A DNA stretch of 64,000 nt, taken from positions 1-64,000 of the forward strand of contig NZ_CAKMSB010000003.1 of NCBI RefSeq assembly GCF_928381405.1, in the 5' to 3' direction. The translations under genes and the position numbers were made by a program. Positions 18,730-27,844 of this stretch are shown here, in pieces. Source of the stretch: Rothia nasisuis. Lineage in GTDB: Bacteria; Actinomycetota; Actinomycetes; Actinomycetales; Micrococcaceae. The first letter of the stretch is position 1, and every line of letters begins with the position of its first letter. Below the pieces are notes generated by a model, which saw nothing but the letters and a program-made list of their open reading frames with translations, did not search any database and was not told the origin of the DNA.

Positions 18730-19148
18730 TACTCCCCCTGGTCCTTGCTCACGCGTTCAGGGTGAGCGTGGCGGTGCCCCCGCTGATCGGCGTCCTCAGC
18801 CAACTCCACCGGCGCGTACCTGCTACTTTTCTTTGCACGGCGGCGGCGTAGCCCGCCCTCAGAGATACGGGAAACTGGGGTGGCCTCGTCTGCCTTCGAA
18901 TTATCAGCAAAGCGGGCTACGGTCACCGAGCCCACAAACCCAATCATGGCTAGGGCAACTAGCAGAATCAGGAAGAACTGGCTGTTAGTCACAATCATAA
19001 GCACGCAGAGAGCTGCAGTCAGAATCGAGAGCAGCACGTCACTCGCCAGCACACGATCCAACAGAGCAGGGCCCTTCCAGATGCGGTAGACCGTGCCCCA
19101 GGTAGCCAGAGTCAGAATCAGGCCGGTGGCCCAAAAAGCCCAGGTCAT
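18729..19148 (-). CDS. mnhF: Mrp antiporter subunit F
   Basis: 139 residues. The first 85 form the MnhF core with three membrane segments and YRIWKGPALLDRVLASDVL, the usual family motif after TM1. The last 50 residues are a charged Arg/Glu/His-rich cytosolic tail longer than in most relatives. The start ATGA overlaps the mnhE stop and the end overlaps the mnhG start, showing tight translational coupling. Confidence 0.93.
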   Translation of the reverse strand: MTWAFWATGLILTLATWGTVYRIWKGPALLDRVLASDVLLSILTAALCVLMIVTNSQFFLILLVALAMIGFVGSVTVARFADNSKADEATPVSRISEGGLRRRRAKKSSRYAPVELAEDADQRGHRHAHPERVSKDQGE

Positions 19149-19753
19149 GCGTGCTCCTCTCGGGATTTTTTCAGATCAGCTGCGCGCTCGATGGAGCGGT
19201 CAGCGGCCTCGTCCCTTTTGAGGGCCTCGTACTCCTCGCGGCTACCGGCAGCCTTAATAATCAGGGTCTCAAAGTGGTCAACCTGATTGAGAAACCTCTG
19301 AATCTCCTCATCAGTGGATATGTTGAGCACATGAAAGTAGAGCACTGACAGGGAGCGGTCAACCTCAACCACCACGGAGCCAGGAATCAGCGACATGGTA
19401 TGCGAGACCGCGGTCAGCAACAGATCAGAATGGGTGCGCAACTGCACGGCTACCACCGAGTTACGCAGAGGCGGGCGGAAGGTGGCAGCTAACCACATGA
19501 CCTCAAACGAAGCCTTAGCAATGTTCCAGATAAGTTCTAGAACGAAGCGAACCGCGTAGAAGATATTGAAGCGGTTCGACAGGTAGAGGGTGGGGAGCCT
19601 AAAGACCGACATGGTCATAAAAGCTAGCACTGCACCGAAAGCTATGAAAGGTAGCGAGAAATCCTGCCAGAGAGCGCACCAAACAAAGACCAGCCAGAGG
19701 AAAGGCGGGATAGCGTGAATCAGGCTCTCGCGTGAGAGGTTGGACTTTTTCAC
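19145..19753 (-). CDS. mnhE: Mrp antiporter subunit E
   Basis: 202 residues with two or three N-terminal membrane segments and a cytosolic domain with the family pattern TLIPGSV-like MSLIPGSVVVEVD and LYFHVLN. The C-terminal 40 residues are strongly charged, again a longer tail than usual. Starts at GTG 19753, overlapping the stop of mnhD by four bases. Confidence 0.93.
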   Translation of the reverse strand: MKKSNLSRESLIHAIPPFLWLVFVWCALWQDFSLPFIAFGAVLAFMTMSVFRLPTLYLSNRFNIFYAVRFVLELIWNIAKASFEVMWLAATFRPPLRNSVVAVQLRTHSDLLLTAVSHTMSLIPGSVVVEVDRSLSVLYFHVLNISTDEEIQRFLNQVDHFETLIIKAAGSREEYEALKRDEAADRSIERAADLKKSREEHA

Positions 19754-21366
19754 TGGTTCACCTCCTGGGAGCTATTACCTTCAATCTGCTGACGCAGATA
19801 GTCCTCACGGGTGGGGGCCTCATCCCCGAAGGCAGATTCGATGTAAATATCGGGATTAAAAAGGTTATCTGACGCATTCTCTGCCAGTTGGAAGAGGGGG
19901 CCAGAGAAGAGAGTAATGAGCACACCCACCACAACCAGAGAGACGGTAGAGGCCATCATAGAGGCCGGAATCGGCTTGGTCTCGTAGTGGGCTGGGTCAT
20001 CAGAGTGTTCGGCCATAACCAGCTCGGGGGTGGGCTCCTCAGCCTCCTTAGCGGGTCGCCAGAAGGCCTTGTTCCACACACGGGCCAGGGCCAGCAGGGT
20101 CAGCAGGGAGACCAGGACGCCAATGCCAGCATTGAGATAGGCCAGGGCGCTACCGTTTTGTACAGAGGCTTCAATGAAGCCGACCTTTCCGATAAAACCC
20201 GAGAAGGGCGGGATGCCGCCTAGGTTGATGGCGGGGATGAAGTAGAGCAGGGCCAAGACGGGGGCTATCTTCATCAGGCCGCCTAGGCGGCGCACGTTGG
20301 TGGAGCCAGCTCTGCGCTCTACCAGGCCAACCACCATGAAGAGGCCGGTCTGGATCACAATATGGTGGGCGATGTAGAAGACCACGGTAGTCAGGCCCAG
20401 CTCGTTACCCAATGAAATGCCCCAGATCATGTAGCCGATATGGCTAATCAGGATGAAGGAAAGCAGACGCTTGATGTCACCCTGGGCCAGGGCACCTAAG
20501 ATACCCACCAGCAGGGTCAAGCCCGCCACGACCCCCAGAAGTGTGTCCAGGCGCCCTTCGGGGAAGAGCAGGGTCTCGGTGCGAATAATCGCATAGACAC
20601 CCACCTTGGTTAGCAGGCCCGCGAAGACAGCGGTCACCGGGGCCGGGGCCGTGGGGTAGGAGTCAGGCAGCCACAGCGATAGCGGGAAGACCGCCGCCTT
20701 GATACCAAAGGCAATCAGAAGCATCAGGTGCAGCTGCATCTGGGTGCCCTCGGGCAGGGTGCCCAGCTTCAGCGACAGGTCGGCCATGTTGATGGTGCCC
20801 ACCGAGGCGTAGACAAAACCGATAGCGGTCAAAAAGAGCATGGACGAGACAACCGAAACCACCACGTAGGTCACGCCTGCACGAATACGCGGGGTGTTGG
20901 CGTTCATAGTAATCAGCACATAGGAGGCCATGAGCAGAATTTCAAAACCCACGTAGAGGTTAAAGAGATCCCCGGCCAGGAAGGCATTTGAGACGCCCGC
21001 CAATAGCAACAGGTAGGTGGGGTAAAAGACCGAGATGGGCACCTCGTCGTCCTCATCTTGCAGGTTCTGGCCGGTAGCGAAGACCAGCACCGCCAGCGAG
21101 ATAGTCGACGAAACCACCAGCATGAGGGCCGAGAGCTGGTCGACCACCATGGTGATACCGAAGGGGGCCTCCCAGCCTGCCAGGTGCACGGTCTGGGGTT
21201 CTGCGCCCCACACTGCGGCCAACAGCAGAGCCTCAAAAAGGAGGGTTATGGTAACGGCAGCGAAGGCAATGACGCGCTGCACGCGATCTTTCTTGGAGAC
21301 GAAGGTAATCGCGGCGGAGAGGAAGAGAATGATGATGCACAGGGGGGCGAGCTGGGCAATGTCCAC
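19750..21366 (-). CDS. mnhD: Mrp antiporter subunit D (proton-translocating, NuoN-like)
   Basis: 538 residues, about 14 membrane segments, of the Proton_antipo_M family related to complex I subunits. The conserved Glu lies in LYVGFEILLMASYVL (near 138), the conserved Lys in FGIKAAVFPLSLWLPDSYPTAP region, and a further Lys in FAGLLTKVGVYAI. These residues carry protons in the family. GTG 21366 is three bases after the mnhC stop. Together with MnhA it forms the ion-transport core. Confidence 0.95.
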   Translation of the reverse strand: MDIAQLAPLCIIILFLSAAITFVSKKDRVQRVIAFAAVTITLLFEALLLAAVWGAEPQTVHLAGWEAPFGITMVVDQLSALMLVVSSTISLAVLVFATGQNLQDEDDEVPISVFYPTYLLLLAGVSNAFLAGDLFNLYVGFEILLMASYVLITMNANTPRIRAGVTYVVVSVVSSMLFLTAIGFVYASVGTINMADLSLKLGTLPEGTQMQLHLMLLIAFGIKAAVFPLSLWLPDSYPTAPAPVTAVFAGLLTKVGVYAIIRTETLLFPEGRLDTLLGVVAGLTLLVGILGALAQGDIKRLLSFILISHIGYMIWGISLGNELGLTTVVFYIAHHIVIQTGLFMVVGLVERRAGSTNVRRLGGLMKIAPVLALLYFIPAINLGGIPPFSGFIGKVGFIEASVQNGSALAYLNAGIGVLVSLLTLLALARVWNKAFWRPAKEAEEPTPELVMAEHSDDPAHYETKPIPASMMASTVSLVVVGVLITLFSGPLFQLAENASDNLFNPDIYIESAFGDEAPTREDYLRQQIEGNSSQEVNQ

Positions 21367-21369
21367 GGG

Positions 21370-21882
21370 CTAGTCCCCCTTCTTTGACACGGTCGGCTGG
21401 GCGGCAGTTTGGCTGATTTTCTTCTTCTCTTCTGCTTCGTTGAACTCTTTTTCGCGGGTTTCCTCATCAGCATCGAACTCCGAAGCGTCGACCTCAGCAG
21501 CGGCGTCTTCTTCTCTATCGAAGGAGTCCTGCCCCGCTACGCGAATATCTTCGGCGTCATCGGTAATTTCATCGGCGCGTGAGAGGAGCCAGGAACGGTA
21601 GATAATGCCTAGAATCAGGGCTGTCACAGCACAGGAAATCACGATAGCCGTTAGGATCAGGGCCTGCGGTAGCGGGTCTGAGTAGTCTTCTGCGGCGATA
21701 TCTTTGCTGTAGAAGGGGGCTAGGCCCGCCGGTCCGCCAGCGTGAAGAATCAGGATGTTGGTCGCGTTGGTCATGAGCATGAGGCCCAAGAGCACGCGGG
21801 TCATAGAGCGGTCAAGAATCAGGTAGACGCCCACGGCGTAGAGCACGCCCATGACCAGGATTAGACTGAGGTCGATAATCAT
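21370..21882 (-). CDS. mnhC: Mrp antiporter subunit C (NuoK-like)
   Basis: 170 residues. The first 80-90 carry three membrane segments with the NuoK-like GVYLILDRSMTRVLLGLMLMTNATNILIL pattern (only parts quoted: YLILDRS, LMLMTNATN). The remaining 70 residues are an acidic, Asp/Glu-rich cytosolic tail, unusual in length. ATG 21882 lies two bases after the mnhA stop. Confidence 0.94.
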   Translation of the reverse strand: MIIDLSLILVMGVLYAVGVYLILDRSMTRVLLGLMLMTNATNILILHAGGPAGLAPFYSKDIAAEDYSDPLPQALILTAIVISCAVTALILGIIYRSWLLSRADEITDDAEDIRVAGQDSFDREEDAAAEVDASEFDADEETREKEFNEAEEKKKISQTAAQPTVSKKGD

Positions 21883-21884
21883 GG

Positions 21885-24800
21885 TTAGGCCTTTCCTGCC
21901 TGAGCTCGGGCTTGCTTCTCTTTTTTGCGACGCTCAACTATGAGCTTGAGATCGATCCGTTCACCCAGGCTACGCAGGATATCGAGCACTAGGCCAATGA
22001 CCAGCAGGTAGACACCGATATCGAAGATGGTGGCGGTGACAAAGTGGACGTGACCGAAGACCGGTAGCCAGAAGTCCAGCACGTAGCTGGAGAAGATGGG
22101 GTCACCCCAGAGGGCCGGAGCCAGGGCGTAGAGGGCGGCGATACCTAGGCCTACCCCCAGGAAGGTACCTGCGGAGAAGGGGGAGGCGGCGCGCAATTCG
22201 GCACCGCCACCAGCCAGGTAGCGCACGGCAAAGGCCAGACCCACCATGAGACCACCGGCGAAGCCGCCTCCGGGTAGGTTGTGGCCTGCAATCAGCATAT
22301 AGAGGGAGACTATGATGAGGGTGTGGAAGAGCAGGCGGGTCATGACCTCCAGCAGGATGGAGCGGGACTCCGGCGGCAGGGTGCGGCCTGCCACGATGAA
22401 GGGGTCACGCTCCACCGAGGAGAATTGCCCTGCCACACGCTGGGCCACAGTAATCTGGGTGCGCTGGGCAAAGGAACTCTCAATCTTCTTCATGGCCTGG
22501 GTGTCGAGCCTGCGGGCAGAGGCCGAGTCTGCGCGCCCTTCGATAAAGAGCAGGGAGGCCACGCCGGTGGCTGCCAAAGCCAGCACCGAAATTTCGCCGA
22601 AGGTATCCCAGCCGCGCATATCTACCAGGGTCACGTTGACCACGTTGTAGCCGTGGCCAATCTCGTAGGCCAGGCGGGGCATCTCTAGCGAGATAGGGGC
22701 CAGGGAGCGGGAGGAGAAGGTGAACATGGCCAGGGCCATCATCAGGGCCGAGAAGCCCAGGGCGATAATGACGCGCAGAGTCTTGCGGGCTCCGTCCTTG
22801 CCGTCCTTGGAGCGGATGCGGGGAATTTGCCGGGGTAGCACGCGCATGGCCAGCACGAAGGCCACCAGCACGATAGTTTCTACCAGCAGCTGGGTGGTGG
22901 CCAGGTCAGGGGCGCTGCGCAGGGCGAAAAGAATAGCCATGCCGTAGCCGGTGACTGAGACCATCATGATAGCCAGGAAGCGCTTGCGCACAAAGACCAC
23001 CACCAGGGCGGCCACAATCATAACGATAGCAATAGACCACTGGGCCGGGGATTCAGAGACACGCACGTTGGCCAGGGGCGGGGTTTCGTTGACGAAGAGG
23101 GCCGCGAAGGGCACCACCACGGCGGTTATCAGAATGACACCCAGGTAGAAGCCCAGGGAGCCTCGCTGAGTCATACCGGTGACCCAGACAGCCAGGCGGT
23201 CCAGCCCATCGACGGCGTCGCGGTAGACGATAGAGGCGCTGGGGGCCGAGGGCAAAATACTCTGTAGCTCTTCAATCTGTTTGCGGAAGATAAAGAGCAA
23301 GGTGCCAATCCCCATAATGACCAGGGAGGTCAGCAGGGCCGGGGTGATGCCGTGCCAGAGAGCCAGATGCAGTCCAAGCTCATCGGCACTCTCGGGGAAG
23401 GCTACCAGAAAGCGCTTGACGAAGAGGTGAACCAGTTCGGGGTAGAGCCCGTAGGCAATGGTTAGGGCGGTCAGCACGGCCGGGGCGAAAAGGAAGGTCA
23501 TGGAGATCGGGTGGAAGGCTGTATCGGGGCTGAGCTTCTGGCCCCGGCGGCTGCGCCTCAGGGCCCGGGCGCTGATGTCAATATCGCCGTTATCGACCTC
23601 TTCAAAGTCAGCGGCGCCCTTTTCCACCCGGCAGTACTTAACACCCTCTTTGTGCATGTAGGCGTAGGGTTTGACCGCAAAAGCACCCCAGACGAAACGG
23701 GCCGAGTAGGCAAAGGTGAGCACGGAACCCAGGAGAATGGCAATCAGAGTGGTTGCCTCCTGCCAGCCGGTGGTGCGAGCAAGGTAGGTTTCCAGTACCG
23801 CCTCCTTGGCCACAAAGCCCGCTAGAGGCGGAATACCAGCCATTGAAGCTGCCGAGAGAGTAGCCACCGTGGCCAGCTTGGGTGCCCTGCGGTAGATACC
23901 CGAGAGCTTGCGAATATCGCGGGTGCCTGACTGGTGGTCGATAATACCGACCGAGAGGAAGAGGGCGGCCTTGAAGAGGGAATGAGCTACCATGAGAGCC
24001 ATAGCCGCGTAGATGGCGTCCGGGGTTCCCCCTGAAATCACCAGGGCCAAGAAGCCTAGCTGCGAGACGGTGCCGTAGGCCAGAATCAGTTTCAGGTCGG
24101 TCTGCTTGAGGGCGGCCCAGCCGCCGAAAACCATGGTGAAGGCACCGAAGATAATCAGCGCGTTCTGCCAGATAACTACCTCGCCGTAGCCGGGGGCCAG
24201 ACGCAACAGAATATAGATGCCAGCCTTGACCATGGCCGCGGCGTGCAGGTAGGCCGAGACAGGGGTGGGGGCGGCCATAGCGCCGGGTAGCCAGAAGTGC
24301 AGGGGGAAGATGGCCGACTTAGAGAGCGCACCGCAGAGAATCAGCACCAGGGCAACAGAGAGCAGGCCCATAGTCAGGGGGCCGGTGCCCTCCTGGGCTG
24401 CGGTCAGCACGGCGGGGCCCCGCTCCACCAGTTCGGCCAGGGAGTAGGTGCCCAGGCTGTAGCCCAGCATAACGATACCCACCAGCATAGCCAGGCCACC
24501 GGCGGTGGTGACGGTTAGGGCTTGCAGGGCCGAACGGCGGGCTGAGAGGCGGTGGCGGGAGTAGCCGATGAGCAGGTAAGAGAGGATGGTGGTGATTTCC
24601 CAGAAGATGAACATGAGGATAAAGTCATCTGCGGTAATCAGACCAAACATGGCTCCGGCGAAGCCGAAGAGGTAGGCGGCGAATTGGCCGTCGTCACCGG
24701 TGGAGTGTTTAAAGTAGCTTGCGCAGTAGAAGAGCACCAGGGAGCCCACGCCCAGCACAAGTAGGCTCATGACCCACGAGAGGGTATCCATGCGGAAGGT

Positions 24801-25004
24801 CAGTTGCATGTTTAGCTCGGGGATCCAGGTGTAGCTCTCGGCCCAGGGGGTGCCGCCGAGGATCTGACTTGTTTTGGTCAGCACTAAGGCAAGGACGGCT
24901 GCGGGAAAAGCTGCTAGCAGGTAGAAAGTAGAGGTGCCCATGCGGCGGTAGAGCCAGGGGGTCACTATGGACACAAGCAGGAAAAGCGCAAGAACTATGG
25001 TCAC
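21885..25004 (-). CDS. mnhA: Mrp antiporter subunit A fused with MnhB domain
   Basis: 1039 residues, the largest subunit and first gene of the operon. Residues 1 to about 480 are NuoL-like with the conserved FWEITTILSYLLIGYSR (Glu near 136) and ALSKSAIFPLHFWLP (Lys near 229); then further membrane helices, a DUF4040-like region near 660-730, and a C-terminal MnhB-like domain (GHNLPGGGFAGGLMVG, near 900). No separate mnhB exists between mnhA and mnhC, so the fused form supplies it. The complex exchanges external protons for cytosolic sodium or potassium and supports salt and alkali tolerance. ATG 25004; no strong promoter box identified upstream. Confidence 0.95.
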   Translation of the reverse strand: MTIVLALFLLVSIVTPWLYRRMGTSTFYLLAAFPAAVLALVLTKTSQILGGTPWAESYTWIPELNMQLTFRMDTLSWVMSLLVLGVGSLVLFYCASYFKHSTGDDGQFAAYLFGFAGAMFGLITADDFILMFIFWEITTILSYLLIGYSRHRLSARRSALQALTVTTAGGLAMLVGIVMLGYSLGTYSLAELVERGPAVLTAAQEGTGPLTMGLLSVALVLILCGALSKSAIFPLHFWLPGAMAAPTPVSAYLHAAAMVKAGIYILLRLAPGYGEVVIWQNALIIFGAFTMVFGGWAALKQTDLKLILAYGTVSQLGFLALVISGGTPDAIYAAMALMVAHSLFKAALFLSVGIIDHQSGTRDIRKLSGIYRRAPKLATVATLSAASMAGIPPLAGFVAKEAVLETYLARTTGWQEATTLIAILLGSVLTFAYSARFVWGAFAVKPYAYMHKEGVKYCRVEKGAADFEEVDNGDIDISARALRRSRRGQKLSPDTAFHPISMTFLFAPAVLTALTIAYGLYPELVHLFVKRFLVAFPESADELGLHLALWHGITPALLTSLVIMGIGTLLFIFRKQIEELQSILPSAPSASIVYRDAVDGLDRLAVWVTGMTQRGSLGFYLGVILITAVVVPFAALFVNETPPLANVRVSESPAQWSIAIVMIVAALVVVFVRKRFLAIMMVSVTGYGMAILFALRSAPDLATTQLLVETIVLVAFVLAMRVLPRQIPRIRSKDGKDGARKTLRVIIALGFSALMMALAMFTFSSRSLAPISLEMPRLAYEIGHGYNVVNVTLVDMRGWDTFGEISVLALAATGVASLLFIEGRADSASARRLDTQAMKKIESSFAQRTQITVAQRVAGQFSSVERDPFIVAGRTLPPESRSILLEVMTRLLFHTLIIVSLYMLIAGHNLPGGGFAGGLMVGLAFAVRYLAGGGAELRAASPFSAGTFLGVGLGIAALYALAPALWGDPIFSSYVLDFWLPVFGHVHFVTATIFDIGVYLLVIGLVLDILRSLGERIDLKLIVERRKKEKQARAQAGKA

Positions 25005-25253
25005 GTATCGGCCCTTGGTATGTGCAACGGGGTCTTTAGTTAAAGAGTAGGCCTACCCAGTTTACCTGTCGATGATGCCCGTCTCATAGAGCCTGTAATA
25101 TTCCACTTACTTTGTGCATTCCGCGCGGTGCAACCCTTGATACATATTTTTTCCTTTTCAACGCGAGCGCGCTCCTGGGCCACAAGTTCCATTTGCTCAA
25201 GGATGCGGCGGCGGGCCCCCCGTCCTTCGGGAGGGTACTTGTGCTCCGGCTCC

Positions 25254-25318
25254 AATGTCCCTTCTTTTTGCCGAAAGTGCCACTAAGGCCGGCGCTTTCG
25301 GCAAAAAAAGGGGACATT
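25254..25318. repeat. 28-bp imperfect inverted repeat between divergent genes
   Basis: Arms at 25254-25281 and 25291-25318 match at 25 of 28 positions, with TTTTTGCCGAAAG at the core. It lies between divergent promoters (mnhA and the uracil permease), so it is not an obvious terminator. It shares GCCGAAWGTGCCACT with the repeat at 7887-7953. The rest of the 420-base spacer 25005-25424 shows no gene. Confidence 0.65.
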
Positions 25319-25424
25319 CGGCTAGCTGAAACATCACATCTCAAAAATCCCCGTTGCACCCTGTTCCAGAAGCCACCCCACATACAATAGGTTCGATTTA
25401 CCCATTACACCGCGAAAGTTTCTC

Positions 25425-26747
25425 ATGTCTAACAGATTTGGCCTCACATGGCAGCTCCACGGTGACGGCAAGAACATCACCCCCGGCTCCGTCGTCCGCC
25501 CCCTTGAACGCCTCACCTGGGGCCGCACCATCGGCATCGGCGCCCAGCACGTGGTTGCTATGTTCGGCGCAACCTTCCTGGTGCCTCTGCTGACCGGCTT
25601 CCCACCTGCCACCACCCTCTTCTTCTCGGGTATCGGCACCATGCTCTTCCTGCTCATTACCGCAGGACGTGTGCCCTCCTACCTAGGTTCCTCCTTCGCC
25701 TTCATCGCGCCCCTGGCTGCTGCCACCAACCAGCACGGCCCCGGCGGCGCCCTGGGCGGTATCGTCATGGCCGGTACCTCCCTCTTCATTGTTGGCCTGC
25801 TTGTTCAGGTTGCCGGTACCGGCTGGCTAACCAAGCTCATGCCCCCGGTAGTGACCGGCTCCATCGTGGCGCTGATCGGCTTCAACCTGGCCCCCTCTGC
25901 CAAGAACAATTTCATGGCAGCGCCCGTTACCGCCCTGGTGACTCTGGGCTCCATCATCCTGATTTCTGTGCTCTTCAAGGGCATGGTTGGCCGCCTGTCA
26001 ATTCTGCTGGGCGTTATCATCGGCTACATCACCGCCGTGCTGCGCGGCGAGGTCGACTTCACCGCCATTGAAAAGACCTGGGCTGAGCAGGGCCTGATCG
26101 GCCTACCCCACTTCCAGCACCCTGAGTTTCACTGGAACCTGGCTGGTCTCTTTATCCCCGTCATTCTGGTGCTGGTTGCCGAGAATATCGGCCACGTGAA
26201 GTCTGTGGCGCTCATGACCGGGGGCAACCTCGATAGCTACTCCGGCCGGGCCCTCATGGCCGACGGCCTGGCCACCACCTTAGCCGGCGCTGGTGGCGGT
26301 TCGGGCACCACCACCTACGCTGAAAACATCGGCGTTATGGCAGCAACCAAGGTCTACTCCACCGCCGCCTACTGGGTTGCTGCAATTTTCGCCGTCCTGC
26401 TCTCCGTCTTCCCGGTCTTCGGTGCTGCCGTGGCGTCCGTGCCTGCCGGTGTGCTGGGCGGGGCTGCTACCGTGCTCTACGGCATGATTGGCATGCTGGG
26501 TGTGCGCATTTGGGTGGAGAATCGTGTGGACTTCTCAAACCAGGTCAATCTGACCGCCGCCTCGGTAGCTCTGATTGTGGGCATTGCCGACTACACCTGG
26601 GATATTGGCGACCTGCAGTTCGCCGGTATCGCCCTGGGCACCGCGGCAACCCTGGTGGTCTACCACCTAATGGCTGCGCTCAACAAGGCCTCCAAGGCCC
26701 ACCCCGAGCCGTTGACTCCAACTGAGGCCAAGGGCGACGTCCACTAA
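25425..26747 (+). CDS. uraA: Uracil permease, nucleobase:cation symporter-2 family
   Basis: 440 residues, 14-TM UraA fold. The substrate-binding Glu residues are in VAENIGHVKSV (near 249) and TTTYAENIGVMAATKVYS (near 300), the family signature; QHVVAMFGATFLVP lies in TM1. It imports uracil (or a related base) with protons. The start ATG 25425 has no clear ribosome site. It lies alone, divergent from the mrp operon and convergent with the GDPD gene across a 28-bp perfect hairpin. Confidence 0.93.
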   Translation: MSNRFGLTWQLHGDGKNITPGSVVRPLERLTWGRTIGIGAQHVVAMFGATFLVPLLTGFPPATTLFFSGIGTMLFLLITAGRVPSYLGSSFAFIAPLAAATNQHGPGGALGGIVMAGTSLFIVGLLVQVAGTGWLTKLMPPVVTGSIVALIGFNLAPSAKNNFMAAPVTALVTLGSIILISVLFKGMVGRLSILLGVIIGYITAVLRGEVDFTAIEKTWAEQGLIGLPHFQHPEFHWNLAGLFIPVILVLVAENIGHVKSVALMTGGNLDSYSGRALMADGLATTLAGAGGGSGTTTYAENIGVMAATKVYSTAAYWVAAIFAVLLSVFPVFGAAVASVPAGVLGGAATVLYGMIGMLGVRIWVENRVDFSNQVNLTAASVALIVGIADYTWDIGDLQFAGIALGTAATLVVYHLMAALNKASKAHPEPLTPTEAKGDVH

Positions 26748-26764
26748 CCCCTCAACCGACAGTT

Positions 26765-26825
26765 GGTACCATCTAAACTAGAAAAACCCACCAACTAGGT
26801 GGGTTTTTCTAGTTTAGATGGTACC
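26765..26825. terminator. Perfect 28-bp stem bidirectional terminator (repeated element)
   Basis: GGTACCATCTAAACTAGAAA (start of the arm 26765-26792) pairs without mismatch with 26798-26825 around AACTA. The inner GAAAAACCCACC/GGTGGGTTTTTC gives a U-tract in both directions. A near copy is at 37687-37745, also between convergent genes. Confidence 0.9.
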
Positions 26826-27634
26826 TACCCGGAGGAGGCGAGGACGCTCGCGAGCAGGTCGCTGCGATTGGTGACGATTCCATCAACCCCCAGGGCAAGA
26901 AGCTGGCGCATGGTTGGCTCGTCATCAATAGTCCACACGTGCACCTGCACGCCTGCGGCACGGGCAGCCGCAACCAGCTTACGATCCACGATACGTAGAC
27001 GCCAGCCTCCCAACTCCCGGCAGGCGGGAACCTGCACGGCATCGAAGGGTAACAAGAAAAACCTCGTGAATGGTTTAAGAACATTCCACAGACCTGGGTG
27101 TATGCGCGAAAAGGCATAGAAGAGGATGAAGGTGGACTGCGAGGCGCTCAGGGTAAGGCGAAGCCCAGCCCGACGGGCGGCGGCGTGCGCCTGCCTCAGA
27201 CGACGCTCCGAAAACGAGGCAAGCCGCACCCGATCTGCTGACTCAGTAGCAACCAGTGTACTCACTACGGCCCTTGCCGCCCCGGCGTCTTTAAGATCGA
27301 TATTAAAGCGGGTCTGTGGGAAGGCGCTAAGAGCCTTTTCGAGTGAGGGAATGAAACCACCTTCTGTTAGCTCCACACGGCGCACCTGCTCCCAGGTCAT
27401 CTCTGCGACCCGCCCGTCGTGAGATGCCAGACGGCTAAGGGTAGGGTCATGAAAGACCACAGCGACACCGTCCGCAGTGGTGTTGACATCGGTCTCTATC
27501 CAGTCGGCGCCGGCATCGAGTGCACTCGAGAAGGCACCGAGGGTATTCTCGGCAGAGTGAAGGACTAGGCCGCGGTGGGCAAAGATTTCTGCGGGCGCAG
27601 GAACAGGGGGAGATGCAAATGCGTGTGAAGGCAT
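26825..27634 (-). CDS. Glycerophosphodiester phosphodiesterase
   Basis: 269 residues, GDPD TIM barrel. Catalytic and metal residues are visible: IFAHRG near residue 19, ENTLGAF, WIETDVNTTADGVAVVFHDPTL near 45-66 (Glu, Asp and the second His), and NIDLKD with further acidic ligands. It hydrolyses deacylated phospholipids to glycerol 3-phosphate and an alcohol. No signal peptide. ATG 27634 follows TATACT by seven bases and lacks a ribosome site (leaderless); a GTG at 27688 is possible but unsupported. Its stop codon touches the terminator arm. A TetR-type palindrome overlaps the promoter. Confidence 0.9.
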   Translation of the reverse strand: MPSHAFASPPVPAPAEIFAHRGLVLHSAENTLGAFSSALDAGADWIETDVNTTADGVAVVFHDPTLSRLASHDGRVAEMTWEQVRRVELTEGGFIPSLEKALSAFPQTRFNIDLKDAGAARAVVSTLVATESADRVRLASFSERRLRQAHAAARRAGLRLTLSASQSTFILFYAFSRIHPGLWNVLKPFTRFFLLPFDAVQVPACRELGGWRLRIVDRKLVAAARAAGVQVHVWTIDDEPTMRQLLALGVDGIVTNRSDLLASVLASSG

Positions 27635-27641
27635 AAATACA

Positions 27642-27647
27642 AGTATA
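27642..27647 (-). promoter_or_regulatory. -10 box TATACT for leaderless GDPD gene
   Basis: On the minus strand TATACT ends seven bases before ATG 27634. Confidence 0.5.
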
Positions 27648-27661
27648 TTACCGACCGGTAA
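27648..27661. promoter_or_regulatory. TetR-type palindrome TTACCGACCGGTAA
   Basis: TTACCGACCGGTAA is a 6-2-6 inverted repeat directly upstream of and touching the -10 box of the GDPD gene. Its form resembles TetR-family operators, and its position would block the promoter. Confidence 0.5.
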
Positions 27662-27694
27662 CTTATAGGTTGTTGATTTAGCTCTCACAATGAA

Positions 27695-27780
27695 TGAGGC
27701 TTACTCAAAAGCCCTCTGGTGCGGCTCCCCGAGCCCTGAAACGAAGCCGCTGGGGCTCCATTCAGCGCCAGCCTGAAAGC
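27695..27780. repeat. Degenerate copy of the TTATTCATAAG-type element
   Basis: It begins TGAGGCTTACTCAAAAG and includes ACGAAGCCGCTGGGGCTCCA and CAGCGCCAGCCTG, matching the core of the copies at 41346-41862. The right end is lost. Confidence 0.5.
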
Positions 27781-27787
27781 AGAAAAC

Positions 27788-27804
27788 CGTGCCGAAGAGG
27801 CACC
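27788..27804 (-). terminator. Small hairpin after the HAD phosphatase gene
   Basis: GTGCC-GAAGA-GGCAC; on the minus strand the stem is followed by GGTTTTC. It lies 40 bases beyond the stop at 27845. Confidence 0.5.
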
Positions 27805-27844
27805 AAGAAGGGGGGGCATGGAGTCACCCGGCACAGCACCAGCC

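Noticed and set aside
25005-25424. Small genes in the divergent spacer between mnhA and uraA
   Set aside because: Open frames exist but follow the hairpin arms and lack ribosome sites.
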